Of a stretch of 64,000 nucleotides of DNA, positions 44,008 to 52,574 are shown piece by piece; positions within the stretch are counted from its first letter, which is position 1; each line of letters begins with the position of its first letter. The notes under the pieces were generated by a model. The model was given only the letters and a program-made list of their open reading frames with translations, searched no databases and had not been told where the DNA came from. The translations under genes were made by a program, and so were the position numbers. Location of the stretch: NCBI RefSeq assembly GCF_042139015.1, contig NZ_JBHIKY010000001.1, positions 1-64,000 on the forward strand. The letters are read 5' to 3'. This DNA comes from JBHIKY01 sp042139015. GTDB taxonomy: Bacteria > Bacillota > Bacilli > Bacillales > Marinococcaceae.

Positions 44008-45031
44008 GGCTCACATACCACTCCACTGTCTTTGAAATTCCCGACTCGAAATCCTCTTCGCCGTGCCAGCCGAGTTCATTTTCAATCTTACTTGCATCTA
44101 CTGCATATCTGCGATCGTGGCCGGGCCGATCGTCTACAAAGGTGATTAAATCCTGATAACTGGCCAGATTCTTTTGACGCTTTATCTCCGGAACCAGTTC
44201 ATCAAGGAGAGTACATATCATTTCGGCTATATATAGATTTGTTCTTTCATTTTTGCCTCCGATATTATACGTTTCTCCTGCCCGTCCCGAATGATAGGCT
44301 AAATCGATGCCTTTACAATGATCCAGCACATAGAGCCAATCTCTGATGTTCTGGCCGTCCCCATAAATAGGAACTGGTTCGAGGCTGAGAGCTTTACGGA
44401 TAATAGTGGGAATCAGCTTTTCACTGTGCTGCTTCGGACCGTAATTGTTCGAGCAGTTCGTGGTCACTATATTCATTCCGTACGTATGAAAATAGCTTCG
44501 CACAATCATATCTGAGCTTGCCTTACTGGCGCTGTAAGGACTGTTCGGTCTATAAGGAGAGGTTTCTTTAAACAGCCCGGTATCTCCAAGCGTTCCATAC
44601 ACCTCATCCGTTGAAATATGATGAAAGCGTACCGATTCATAACCCGGTTTATATTCACCTGCCCCGTCCATCCAATGCCGCATGGCAGCATCCAGCAGAG
44701 TGAACGTGCCATTGACGTTTGTTTGAATAAACAGGTCCGGCCCAGTAATCGAACGATCCACATGAGATTCGGCCGCGAAATGAATGACTCCTTTGAAATC
44801 ATGCTTTTGAAACAGTTCTTCCACCAGCTTCCGATCACCTATATCGCCTTCTGCCAGCTCATAGTTCGTAAACCGGTGAAGCTCTCTTTCTTCTGCAAGG
44901 TCTGCGGCATACGTCAATTTATCTAAATTGACCACATGGTAATACGGGTACTTTTCCAGAAAATATTCTAAAAAGTGAAGGCCGATAAAACCGGCCCCTC
45001 CCGTCACTAATATTGATTTTGTGTCCGTCAT
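43994..45031 (-). CDS. rfbB: dTDP-glucose 4,6-dehydratase
   Basis: 345 residues, extended SDR family. NAD site TGGAGFIG (about 10-17), active-site HISTDEVYG (Thr-Asp-Glu triad) and YSASKASSD with the YxxxK pair. It converts dTDP-glucose to dTDP-4-keto-6-deoxyglucose. Stop and start interlock with rfbA (TAATG). Note that no rfbC or rfbD follows, so the product is routed to the aminotransferase rather than to dTDP-rhamnose. Confidence 0.93.
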   Translation of the reverse strand: MTDTKSILVTGGAGFIGLHFLEYFLEKYPYYHVVNLDKLTYAADLAEERELHRFTNYELAEGDIGDRKLVEELFQKHDFKGVIHFAAESHVDRSITGPDLFIQTNVNGTFTLLDAAMRHWMDGAGEYKPGYESVRFHHISTDEVYGTLGDTGLFKETSPYRPNSPYSASKASSDMIVRSYFHTYGMNIVTTNCSNNYGPKQHSEKLIPTIIRKALSLEPVPIYGDGQNIRDWLYVLDHCKGIDLAYHSGRAGETYNIGGKNERTNLYIAEMICTLLDELVPEIKRQKNLASYQDLITFVDDRPGHDRRYAVDASKIENELGWHGEEDFESGISKTVEWYVSHEKY

Positions 45032-45957
45032 TATTTCATCAATTCCGTTCGGTGATCTTGATTTGTTTCCTGCCAGTACTGCGACGTATGAGTGCGCTGG
45101 GTGATGCGCATCAAATACTTCTTATAATCGCTGTCCTTCATTTCGGAGAGCTTGACCTGCAGTTCTTCCAGGGAGATATACTTCATGTAATAAGCAATTT
45201 CCTCGAGGCATGCCACCTTAAAACCCTGCCGTTTTTCTACTGTTTCAATAAACTGTGAAGCGTCAAACAACGATTCCGGAGTACCGGTATCAAGCCACGC
45301 AAATCCTCGACCAAGCAGCTCTACGTTCAGTTTTCCTTCTTCAAGATATGCTTTGTTAATATCCGTAATTTCAAGCTCGCCTCTTTCAGACGGCTTTGTC
45401 TGCTTCGCTATATCGATAACATCATTATCGTAGAAATACAGACCGGTCACGGCAAATTCAGATTTCGGATTTTCAGGCTTTTCTTCTATAGAAACTACAC
45501 GCTGCCGCTCATCAAATTCTACTACTCCAAAACGCTCAGGCTCGCTGACACGATAACCAAATACAGTAGCGCCGGACTCTCTTCGCGCTGCTTTTTGAAG
45601 AAGCGGTGTAAAGCCCTGACCGTAAAAAATATTATCACCGAGAATTAACGCAACGTCATCGCTGCCTACAAAAGATTCCCCTATTGTAAAGGCCTGGGCG
45701 AGTCCTTCCGGTGAATACTGAACCTCATAAGAAAGTGAGATTCCGAATTTGCTGCCATCGCCGAGCAATTCTTGAAATCTCGGAGTGTCCTTTGGTGTTG
45801 AAATAATCAATATATCCTTGATGCCTGACAGCATCAGCACAGACAGAGGATAAAATATCATCGGTTTGTCGTATACGGGAAGCATCTGCTTCGAAATGCA
45901 CTGCGTCATCGGGTACAGCCTTGTACCGCTTCCACCCGCTAAAATTATACCTTTCAT
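45031..45957 (-). CDS. rfbA: glucose-1-phosphate thymidylyltransferase
   Basis: 308 residues. Nucleotidyltransferase signature GIILAGGSGTRLYPMT at the start, SKQMLPVYDKPM and ILGDNIFYG. It makes dTDP-glucose from glucose 1-phosphate and dTTP. The first ~290 residues are standard RfbA and the last ~20 (RTHTSQYWQ..) are a short extension. ATG 45957 has AAGGAGG nine bases upstream; the TTG at 45966 is not needed. First gene of the dTDP-aminosugar operon. Confidence 0.92.
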   Translation of the reverse strand: MKGIILAGGSGTRLYPMTQCISKQMLPVYDKPMIFYPLSVLMLSGIKDILIISTPKDTPRFQELLGDGSKFGISLSYEVQYSPEGLAQAFTIGESFVGSDDVALILGDNIFYGQGFTPLLQKAARRESGATVFGYRVSEPERFGVVEFDERQRVVSIEEKPENPKSEFAVTGLYFYDNDVIDIAKQTKPSERGELEITDINKAYLEEGKLNVELLGRGFAWLDTGTPESLFDASQFIETVEKRQGFKVACLEEIAYYMKYISLEELQVKLSEMKDSDYKKYLMRITQRTHTSQYWQETNQDHRTELMK

Positions 45958-46335
45958 AGAAAGCAACCTCCTTCCAGCTTCCTGCTGGACACAGCTGGAC
46001 TTACTATTATATTTCCTATCTTATACCACTGAAAACATCTTTCGTGCTATAAAACGGTGTAAAAGTCTGAGAAAGTATGGGATGAGAATGAAATAATTTA
46101 TGATTCGAAAGCATCAACAGAAAATTTTACAATGATATCACGGGGATCCGGGACAGCTCACTCAGTCACCTTAAGCTGAGAGGTTATTGAGCGAAAAGTC
46201 GCCACATGCTGGAAGCGAAGGCGGACATCAGGTACGTTATTTACCCAAATGAAGAGAAATTTTACTGTCATTGCGGCAGATAACAGAACCAGTGTCCGGA
46301 GAATCCGCCCCCGGCCTATTACAAAAAAGGAAAAG
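45958..46335. other. upstream region of the dTDP-aminosugar operon
   Basis: About 380 bases with no supported gene. It contains the presumed rfbA promoter, one CGGAAC-family short repeat (46281-46303) and a CTCACTCAG..CTGAG dyad near 46160-46181. No riboswitch-like structure was recognised. Confidence 0.4.
46281..46303 (+). repeat. CGGAAC...GTCCGG short repeat
   Basis: TAACAGAACCAGTGTCCGGA then GAA, matching the copies at 171, 38641-38712 and 57118 at most positions. It lies about 30 bases from repeat copy D. Confidence 0.5.
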
Positions 46336-46555
46336 GGGGCTGTATCATAAATGATACTCGCCCCCTTTTGTATGGTAAAAATGCAGGGGACAAGTCCTTC
46401 GCTTTCCGTGGGCAGCGCTTCAGCTAACCGGGCGAAACCCACGCCCGGGTGATCTTCAGCCGCTGCTCTTCCCACTGGAGTCTTCGGACTTGTCCCTGCT
46501 CTCTTCTATTTAGGATACTACTTTTTCTATAAAAAGGGGCTTTTGCTACAGCCCC
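46336..46555 (+). repeat. 220-bp GGGGCTGTATCA repeat element, copy D
   Basis: Same ends and interior as copy B, same orientation, with a few changes (GCCACGCCCGGGTG region; GCTACAGCCCC end). It lies between the dTDP-aminosugar operon and the end of the second ABC operon. A 47-base spacer without other signals follows before the stop codon of the next gene. Confidence 0.8.
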
Positions 46556-46602
46556 GTTTTATGATTATAGTCAGGCCAATTCAACGAGCTTTTTCCTAAC
46601 CC

Positions 46603-47688
46603 CTAGAGTTCCGGCAGGTGGATTTCCACTTCTCTTCCATTCGCTGATGAACGAAGGATTCCATCGATGATTGCCTGATTAATTAGGATTTCCTCCCCAG
46701 GGATAGGAGCTGGTTTGTTTTCCTTTACAGCAACTACAAAGTCACGGACTTTCTCGTAAAAAATATCCCTATTATGGACTTCAACCGGTATGGATGTATC
46801 GACTTGACGACCGTTGATATCATGAAATAAATCAATTGTCCCAATTCCGCCGTCCCACACCCCGCTCCAGGGGCCGGTACCGGCAGGCGTTAATTTTAAG
46901 CCGGCATCCTTTCCTAAAAACAGCGTTGGGCCTAGCGAATCGGCGTGCATGGCCCACGATGTTTTAAAGTTTAGTACTTTTCCACCTTCCAGCCTAATCA
47001 GAGCGACTCCAAAATCCTCTACTTCAAAATTTGGCGCTTCCTTATGATAGACCGGGTTGGTGCCAAAATGATTAGAGGCGTAAGCGGAAACCGTGAGCGG
47101 TTTCGGGTAGCCAAGAGCATTTAATACTAAATCAAGAGAGTAGCAGCCAATATCTGCTAAAGCACCAGCACCAGCTAACTCTTTATTAATAAATGTCCCC
47201 TCCGGCATCCCTCGCCGCCTTCCTCCGCCGGTCTGCACATAGTAGACATCTCCAAGACTCCCGGATTGAACAATTTCTTTTATCATCCGCATATTCGGGT
47301 CGTACCTTGGCTGAAATCCTATCGTCAGCATCTTTTTCGTTTCATTTGCCGTTTTCACCATGTCGACTGCCTGCTCAATTGTTACCGCCATCGGCTTTTC
47401 CACCAGCACATGCTTATCCGCCAGCAGTGCGTCTACACTCGTGCGGTGATGAGCCACATTAGGAGTACAAATGCTCACACCATCTAAAGGCAGCTCCAGC
47501 AGCTTGGTATGATCAGCGAATGTCTCGACATTTTCAAGCTCAAGTTTTTCTTTGAACAATTCTGCCTTCCCCGGCGCTATATCTGCTACAGCAGCCACTT
47601 GAACATCCGGCATTTGTTTGTATGCCCGGACATGCGCTGCAGCGATGCCGCCGGTTCCAATAATTCCAACCTGAAGCATTTCTTTCAT
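46603..47688 (-). CDS. Gfo/Idh/MocA-family oxidoreductase
   Basis: 361 residues with Rossmann motif VGIIGTGGIAAAH (about 7-19), VEKPMAVT near 96-103 with the catalytic Lys, and GALADIGCYSLDLVL in the second domain, all intact. It is the last gene of the ABC-linked operon regulated by the GntR protein at 54.3 kb. The 17-base gap from the preceding dehydrogenase suggests cotranscription. The substrate is unknown. Confidence 0.87.
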   Translation of the reverse strand: MKEMLQVGIIGTGGIAAAHVRAYKQMPDVQVAAVADIAPGKAELFKEKLELENVETFADHTKLLELPLDGVSICTPNVAHHRTSVDALLADKHVLVEKPMAVTIEQAVDMVKTANETKKMLTIGFQPRYDPNMRMIKEIVQSGSLGDVYYVQTGGGRRRGMPEGTFINKELAGAGALADIGCYSLDLVLNALGYPKPLTVSAYASNHFGTNPVYHKEAPNFEVEDFGVALIRLEGGKVLNFKTSWAMHADSLGPTLFLGKDAGLKLTPAGTGPWSGVWDGGIGTIDLFHDINGRQVDTSIPVEVHNRDIFYEKVRDFVVAVKENKPAPIPGEEILINQAIIDGILRSSANGREVEIHLPEL

Positions 47689-47705
47689 ATAACTTATCCC
47701 CCGTT

Positions 47706-48668
47706 TTAAGTTGGTTGATATCCTGCTGATTGATAAGCCATTTCCGTCAGCCTTACCACTTTTTTAGCAAATTCGCCGGGCACCTTCACCTCATGCCTCT
47801 CGAAAATGGCGTCAATAAAGCTTTTATCCTGGTTTGTTGTTTGCAAAGGAAGCTCTGGGACCAGCGGAGCCTCTCCCGATTTACGCAATAATATTTTGCC
47901 ATTTTCAAAGAAAAGCGCACCTTTTTCTCCTGTCACAACGTAAGTTTCATGCCAGCACGGAGCATTTCCGATCACATTTAAGCCTGCGATTACGTTTTGT
48001 TCAAAGCGTACGGTAGAAAATGAATCTATTTCCACCGGAGCATCATACATTTCTAACTGTGTATTGATTTCAACAGGTGATAAACCAGTAATCCATAAAA
48101 GTGTGTCAATAATATGACTGCCGGAGTCCATCAGCATCCCGCCTCCTGACAATTGTGGAGATTGACGCCACGTCCCGGCCGAAAGCTGCTTCCAATCCTG
48201 GTATAAGGAAGTTGTCACTGTGTTTAACCTTCCGATCGCACCGCTGGATATTGTCTCTTTCATATATAGAAAAGCCGGTTCAAAATGCCGTTGGTAGGAA
48301 ACCTGCAGTATTTTTCTGTTCTTCTCTGCGATATCAATCAAGTTTTCTGCATCATGATAAGTACACGTCATTGGTTTTTCTATTAACACGTGGCAGCCAT
48401 TGTGAAGCGATTCCACCGCCTGCTCAAAATGAAGGGTATGCGGGGAACAGATAACTACTGCATCCAGACGCAGCTCTTTAAACATCAAAGATATACTTTC
48501 GTAATGATTAACGTCCTCCAGCTTAAACGAAGAACAAAGCTTATTTCTATTATCGACAACAGGGTCAACAACAGCCGCAATCCTCACTTCATTTAATTCC
48601 ACCAACTGCCTGCAGTGGCTGTAAGCTATTCCCCCGCAGCCAATAATCCCTACTTGAATCTGTTTCAT
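47706..48668 (-). CDS. Gfo/Idh/MocA-family oxidoreductase, short form
   Basis: 320 residues, about 40 shorter than its neighbours. Rossmann motif VGIIGCGGIAYSH, signature IEKPMTCT near 96-103 and MLMDSGSHIIDTLLW in the C-terminal domain. ATG 48668 follows AGGGGGC. Second of three consecutive paralogues; the three differ enough to suggest different steps rather than recent duplication. Confidence 0.86.
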   Translation of the reverse strand: MKQIQVGIIGCGGIAYSHCRQLVELNEVRIAAVVDPVVDNRNKLCSSFKLEDVNHYESISLMFKELRLDAVVICSPHTLHFEQAVESLHNGCHVLIEKPMTCTYHDAENLIDIAEKNRKILQVSYQRHFEPAFLYMKETISSGAIGRLNTVTTSLYQDWKQLSAGTWRQSPQLSGGGMLMDSGSHIIDTLLWITGLSPVEINTQLEMYDAPVEIDSFSTVRFEQNVIAGLNVIGNAPCWHETYVVTGEKGALFFENGKILLRKSGEAPLVPELPLQTTNQDKSFIDAIFERHEVKVPGEFAKKVVRLTEMAYQSAGYQPT

Positions 48669-48690
48669 TGAAATGCCCCCTGCTTACTTG

Positions 48691-49791
48691 TTATTGGACA
48701 GAAGAGGTTTGATTGAGATGTACAGCTTTTCCTGTTTTCGCAGATTCATATATCGCTTCTAGAATCTCGGTCACAACATAGGCCTGAATCGGCTTTGTGA
48801 GAGGTTCTGTATCATGAATGATATTATCAATCCATAGACGAGCTTCCAGATCGGCGTCACTTTCTTCTTCTCCTTCAAAAAACGCCACTCCGCCGGTTCC
48901 TGTGTCTACTTTCCTTTCGTAAAGCTTTCCAAAGTCTTCCCCGTTAAAACGAAGCCCATCTTTCATATCAGCGCCGCCTTCCGTACCGCTTAAAGAGCAT
49001 TTCGCTTCATCCTCATCCAATGTATTAAGAGCCCAGCTTGATTCAAGAATAATTGTGGCTCCGTTCTCCATCGTAATAAATCCAAAAGCCGAGTCTTCCA
49101 CTGTAAATTCAGCAGGGTTCCATGGTCCGAATGCATTCGCAGCATTTTGTTTATCTCCAAGCTTATGATAAACAGTTCCGACCACTGTTTTCGGTTTGTA
49201 ATTGTCCATCATCCATAATGCTAAATCAAGAGCATGAGTGCCGATATCTATTAGCGGTCCGCCGCCCTGCTTTTCTTCATCGAGAAAGACTCCCCAGGTC
49301 GGGACTGCCCGGCGCCTGATGGCATGAGCCTTCGCAAAATAAATCTCTCCTAAATCTCCCCGCTCACAAGCTTGATGTAAGTATAGGCTGTCCTGACGAA
49401 AACGATTATTATAGCCGATCGTCAGTTTCTTCCCAGACCGTTCTGCAGCTTTTAGCATTAACTTTGCTTCTTTTGATGTTTTGGCCATCGGCTTCTCACA
49501 CATGACATGCTTGCCGGCATCCAGTGCTGCTGCAGAAATTTCTGCATGTGAGTTGTTCGGAGTGCATACATGCACCACGTCAATTGTCTCATCAAGCAGT
49601 AATTGCTTGTAGTCCTCATAGACCTTCGCATTTGCCGTTCCGTAATCCTCTGCCGCTTTCTTTGCTCTGTCTAATTGAATGTCACAAAAAGCAGCCAGCT
49701 CTACAACTGCTAATTTACTTAAACTAGGCATGTGCTTTCCATTTGCAATGCCTCCGCATCCGATAATTGCCACTTTCACTTTTTTTTCCAT
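48691..49791 (-). CDS. Gfo/Idh/MocA-family oxidoreductase
   Basis: 366 residues. VAIIGCGGIANGKH at the start, CEKPMAKT near 98-105, and GPLIDIGTHALDLALW. ATG 49791 has AGGAGG ten bases upstream. It directly follows the sugar isomerase gene, a pairing typical of inositol and sugar-acid pathways in which the dehydrogenase makes a keto-sugar for the TIM-barrel enzyme (or the reverse). The exact substrate is not visible. Confidence 0.87.
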   Translation of the reverse strand: MEKKVKVAIIGCGGIANGKHMPSLSKLAVVELAAFCDIQLDRAKKAAEDYGTANAKVYEDYKQLLLDETIDVVHVCTPNNSHAEISAAALDAGKHVMCEKPMAKTSKEAKLMLKAAERSGKKLTIGYNNRFRQDSLYLHQACERGDLGEIYFAKAHAIRRRAVPTWGVFLDEEKQGGGPLIDIGTHALDLALWMMDNYKPKTVVGTVYHKLGDKQNAANAFGPWNPAEFTVEDSAFGFITMENGATIILESSWALNTLDEDEAKCSLSGTEGGADMKDGLRFNGEDFGKLYERKVDTGTGGVAFFEGEEESDADLEARLWIDNIIHDTEPLTKPIQAYVVTEILEAIYESAKTGKAVHLNQTSSVQ

Positions 49792-49816
49792 GTACGGATT
49801 CCTCCTGCTCGGTATA

Positions 49817-50695
49817 TTAATTTGTATATTGCTTCAGGTGCTCTTTCGCCTTTACAATTCCCTGCCGCTCTGCATCTAAACTGCCCCAATAGCGGTGATC
49901 CTCCAATTCAATACTTATTGGCCCTTGATAGCCGATCATCTCCAGCCTTGATGCCACTTTTCCCCAGTCGACATCACCTTCTCCAGGAATCGTATACCGC
50001 CATGATCCTTCAGAAAAATCAATTTTCTGTTCAAAGCTAGCCGGCAGATTACCGAATTCATATAATTCTTCTTTCAGCATCTCCGTATCTTTACCATGAC
50101 AATAATTTATTCGATCACCAAATTCAGATAAAAATCGTAAATAGTCTATCCCTAACCTAACTAAATGAGATGGATCATAATTAATGCCAAAATGACGTGA
50201 TGGAATGATATCAATCATTGCACGAAGCATTTCCGGTGTACATCCCAGCGTGGAATAATGCGGCGCCGGGCCGGGATAGCCTTCAAGAGCAATATAAACG
50301 TCATGCTTTTCTGCCTGTTGAACAACTTCCGGAAATGACTCCTTCCAAATGTCAAACCCTTCCTTCCGGGTGAGAGTGATATCTTCTGGAATCAAACACA
50401 TAAAAATGACCTTTCCACCGAGGGACGCTACCTCTTCTATTTGGTTCGTTACTTTCTGCACCGCTTCTCTCCGCCGCTGCTTATCTTCACTCAAAAGCTT
50501 TGTCGGGCCGACTGCACCTGCCCCATCAATCGATCCTGTTTTTATCCCGGCCGCTTCCAATACTTGTTTAACGTCCTCGTTATATTCTGGTACATCAATG
50601 ACGTCGAGCCCATTTTGGGCAGCCCATGCTGCCGTTGATTTCAATCCTTCCTTCCCTATATTTGGCGGAATTCTCATACCAATACTTCTTTTCAT
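49817..50695 (-). CDS. sugar phosphate isomerase/epimerase-family protein (TIM barrel)
   Basis: 292 residues of the xylose isomerase-like TIM-barrel family (AP endonuclease 2 superfamily). Metal-binding style motifs are ALEGYPG, FGINYDPSHLVRLG, NYCHGKD and a late SIELEDHRY. Such enzymes include IolE/IolH/IolI and keto-sugar epimerases. ATG 50695 with AAGGAGG upstream; the longer frame to 50719 contains the ribosome site itself. Located between the permease and dehydrogenase genes. Confidence 0.82.
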   Translation of the reverse strand: MKRSIGMRIPPNIGKEGLKSTAAWAAQNGLDVIDVPEYNEDVKQVLEAAGIKTGSIDGAGAVGPTKLLSEDKQRRREAVQKVTNQIEEVASLGGKVIFMCLIPEDITLTRKEGFDIWKESFPEVVQQAEKHDVYIALEGYPGPAPHYSTLGCTPEMLRAMIDIIPSRHFGINYDPSHLVRLGIDYLRFLSEFGDRINYCHGKDTEMLKEELYEFGNLPASFEQKIDFSEGSWRYTIPGEGDVDWGKVASRLEMIGYQGPISIELEDHRYWGSLDAERQGIVKAKEHLKQYTN

Positions 50696-50730
50696 TACTT
50701 GCAGCCTCCTTCTTTTCAATTCTATTGTTT

Positions 50731-51564
50731 TTATTTTATCCCACTAAAAGTAATGCCTTGAATGAATCGTTTTTGCAAAAAGAAAAATATAATGATAATT
50801 GGAACTGTCATCATCGTAGCCACAGCCATCATAAGACCCCATTCTGTGCCCCGCTGACTCTGGAATTGCTGCAGACCCAGGGAAAGTGTATATTCCATTT
50901 CATCTGTCAAGTAAATTAGCGGACCTATAAAATCAGTCCAGCTGGCCATAAATTGAAATAGTCCCACCGCAAAAATGGCCGGTGTAGCTAACGGGAGCAT
51001 TATTTGCAGATAAATCCTAAATTCTCCCGCGCCATCTATTTTCGCAGCATCTCTCAATGTGTCAGGCAGCCCCATGAAAAACTGCCGGAGCAAAAAGATG
51101 AAAAAAGGAACACCGAAAAATTGAGGCACAATCAGCGGGAGATTGGTACCGACCCAGCCGACCTGGTTGAACAGCAGAAACAACGGAATCATTGTCACTT
51201 GTGCCGGTATCATCATAACGACTAGCGTAATAACAAAAAGCACATTTCTGCCTTTATATTTCAGTTTTGCAAAGCTGTAAGCAACCAAAGGGCAGGAGAT
51301 CACAACCCCGACTGTACTCAGCACTGTAATGACAACAGTATTATTTAAATACGTAAAGAAAGGAATATATGCTGTCGCATCGATATAATTTCTCCATTGA
51401 AACGGATTCGGCATCCATTCAGGCGGGAACGTATAGATTTGAGTGGAATCTTTCAACGAAGTAGATACCATCCATATAAAGGGAACGATAAAGAAAAGAG
51501 CAGCAGCAATCAGACAAACATGGGCAAAAATTCTTTGTAGGTTTTTCTTTTTTTGTAACTCCAA
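50731..51564 (-). CDS. carbohydrate ABC transporter permease, MalG type
   Basis: About 277 residues with six transmembrane segments and the EAA loop TLRDAAKIDGAGEFRIYLQI. The start is taken as TTG 51564 because AAAGGAG lies nine bases upstream; a GTG at 51606 in frame would overlap the preceding gene by 25 bases. It forms the importer channel with the permease encoded upstream. Confidence 0.87.
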   Translation of the reverse strand: MELQKKKNLQRIFAHVCLIAAALFFIVPFIWMVSTSLKDSTQIYTFPPEWMPNPFQWRNYIDATAYIPFFTYLNNTVVITVLSTVGVVISCPLVAYSFAKLKYKGRNVLFVITLVVMMIPAQVTMIPLFLLFNQVGWVGTNLPLIVPQFFGVPFFIFLLRQFFMGLPDTLRDAAKIDGAGEFRIYLQIMLPLATPAIFAVGLFQFMASWTDFIGPLIYLTDEMEYTLSLGLQQFQSQRGTEWGLMMAVATMMTVPIIIIFFFLQKRFIQGITFSGIK

Positions 51565-51581
51565 AGTAGATATTCTCCTTT

Positions 51582-52517
51582 CTACTCCCCTTGGTAATGA
51601 ACCCACCGTTTAGAGGTCATAAAAATAATGGCTGTAAAAATCATAATTACGACAAAAAGAATCCATGCCATCGCAGAGGCGTACCCCATTTGAAAATATT
51701 GAAAACCATTGTCGTATAAGTACATGACATAAAATGTGAGAGAGTTAGAAGGACTTCCCTGCCCCTCTGTCAGTGTGTAGGGCAGAGTAAACTGCTGGAA
51801 CGCATTGATCGCCCCCATTACTAAATTAAAGAAAATCACCGGTGTAAGCAGCGGGATCGTAATACGAAATGTTTTGTGGATCCAGCCGGCCCCATCCACA
51901 TCGGCCGCTTCGTAAAGCTCCTCCGGGATGTCACCCAGTCCCGCAAGGTATATTACTACGGCTTGTCCAATACCCCATAAAGACATTAAAATCAGCGACG
52001 GTTTGGACCATGTCACACTTCCAAGCCAATTCGGCCCCTGCACCCCCACTCCATTTAACACACCATTCACCAGACCGAAGCCCGGGTCCAATAACCACAT
52101 CCACAGCACAGCTAATGCTACGTGAGGGACTAGTGTCGGAAGAAAGAAAATGGTTCGATAAACGGCCATCCCCTTCACTTTTAAATTCAGCATCATCGCA
52201 AGGGCTACTCCGAATATTATACTTAAAGGAACAAAGTACACTGTAAAATAGATCGTATTGTAAATAGATTTCCAAAATAATTCATCATTAAATAGGTTGA
52301 TATAATTTTGCAGCCCTACAAACTCCCCCGGCTGAAGAATGCTGTAAGAAGTAAAACTAAAATAAATCGACGCAGCGAGCGGAAACGCATAAAATAAAAG
52401 CAGTCCGATAATCCATGGTGAAGCAAACAGCCACCCGTTTATATTAGATTTGTTTAACAGCTTCTGCTTAGGAACTGCTGTACGAGTAGTACTGGACATT
52501 TTAGGCATATCAGGCAT
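51582..52517 (-). CDS. carbohydrate ABC transporter permease, MalF type
   Basis: 311 residues with six helices and the EAA loop LYEAADVDGAGWIHKTFRIT. ATG 52517 (MPDMPKM) follows AAGGGGTG. The first ~30 residues are a polar cytoplasmic tail. No ATP-binding subunit gene is present in this cluster either, implying a shared MsmX-type ATPase encoded elsewhere. Confidence 0.88.
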   Translation of the reverse strand: MPDMPKMSSTTRTAVPKQKLLNKSNINGWLFASPWIIGLLLFYAFPLAASIYFSFTSYSILQPGEFVGLQNYINLFNDELFWKSIYNTIYFTVYFVPLSIIFGVALAMMLNLKVKGMAVYRTIFFLPTLVPHVALAVLWMWLLDPGFGLVNGVLNGVGVQGPNWLGSVTWSKPSLILMSLWGIGQAVVIYLAGLGDIPEELYEAADVDGAGWIHKTFRITIPLLTPVIFFNLVMGAINAFQQFTLPYTLTEGQGSPSNSLTFYVMYLYDNGFQYFQMGYASAMAWILFVVIMIFTAIIFMTSKRWVHYQGE

Positions 52518-52541
52518 ACTTACACCCCTTATCTGTTCCGG

Positions 52542-52564
52542 AAAAAAGGGGAGACAAGCTCCCC
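52542..52564 (-). terminator. terminator-like hairpin between binding-protein and permease genes
   Basis: On the minus strand GGGGAG pairs with CTCCCC around the loop CTTGT, followed by six T. It begins about ten bases after the binding-protein stop codon and is a standard intrinsic terminator shape, so only part of transcription would continue into the permeases. Confidence 0.7.
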
Positions 52565-52574
52565 CCGTCCGCAA

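Noticed and set aside
45031..45957. dTDP-rhamnose pathway
   Set aside because: RfbA and RfbB are present but no RfbC or RfbD; an aminotransferase and acyltransferase follow instead.
45958..46335. Possible T-box or riboswitch leader before rfbA
   Set aside because: Only a small CTCACTCAG/CTGAG dyad was seen; no specifier, T-box core or known aptamer motif could be recognised.
46158..46475. 105-codon minus-strand frame and similar frames at 38185-38529, 38382-38723 and 33447-33665
   Set aside because: All run through copies of the 220-bp repeat and change with its reading frame; no ribosome site or conserved protein character.
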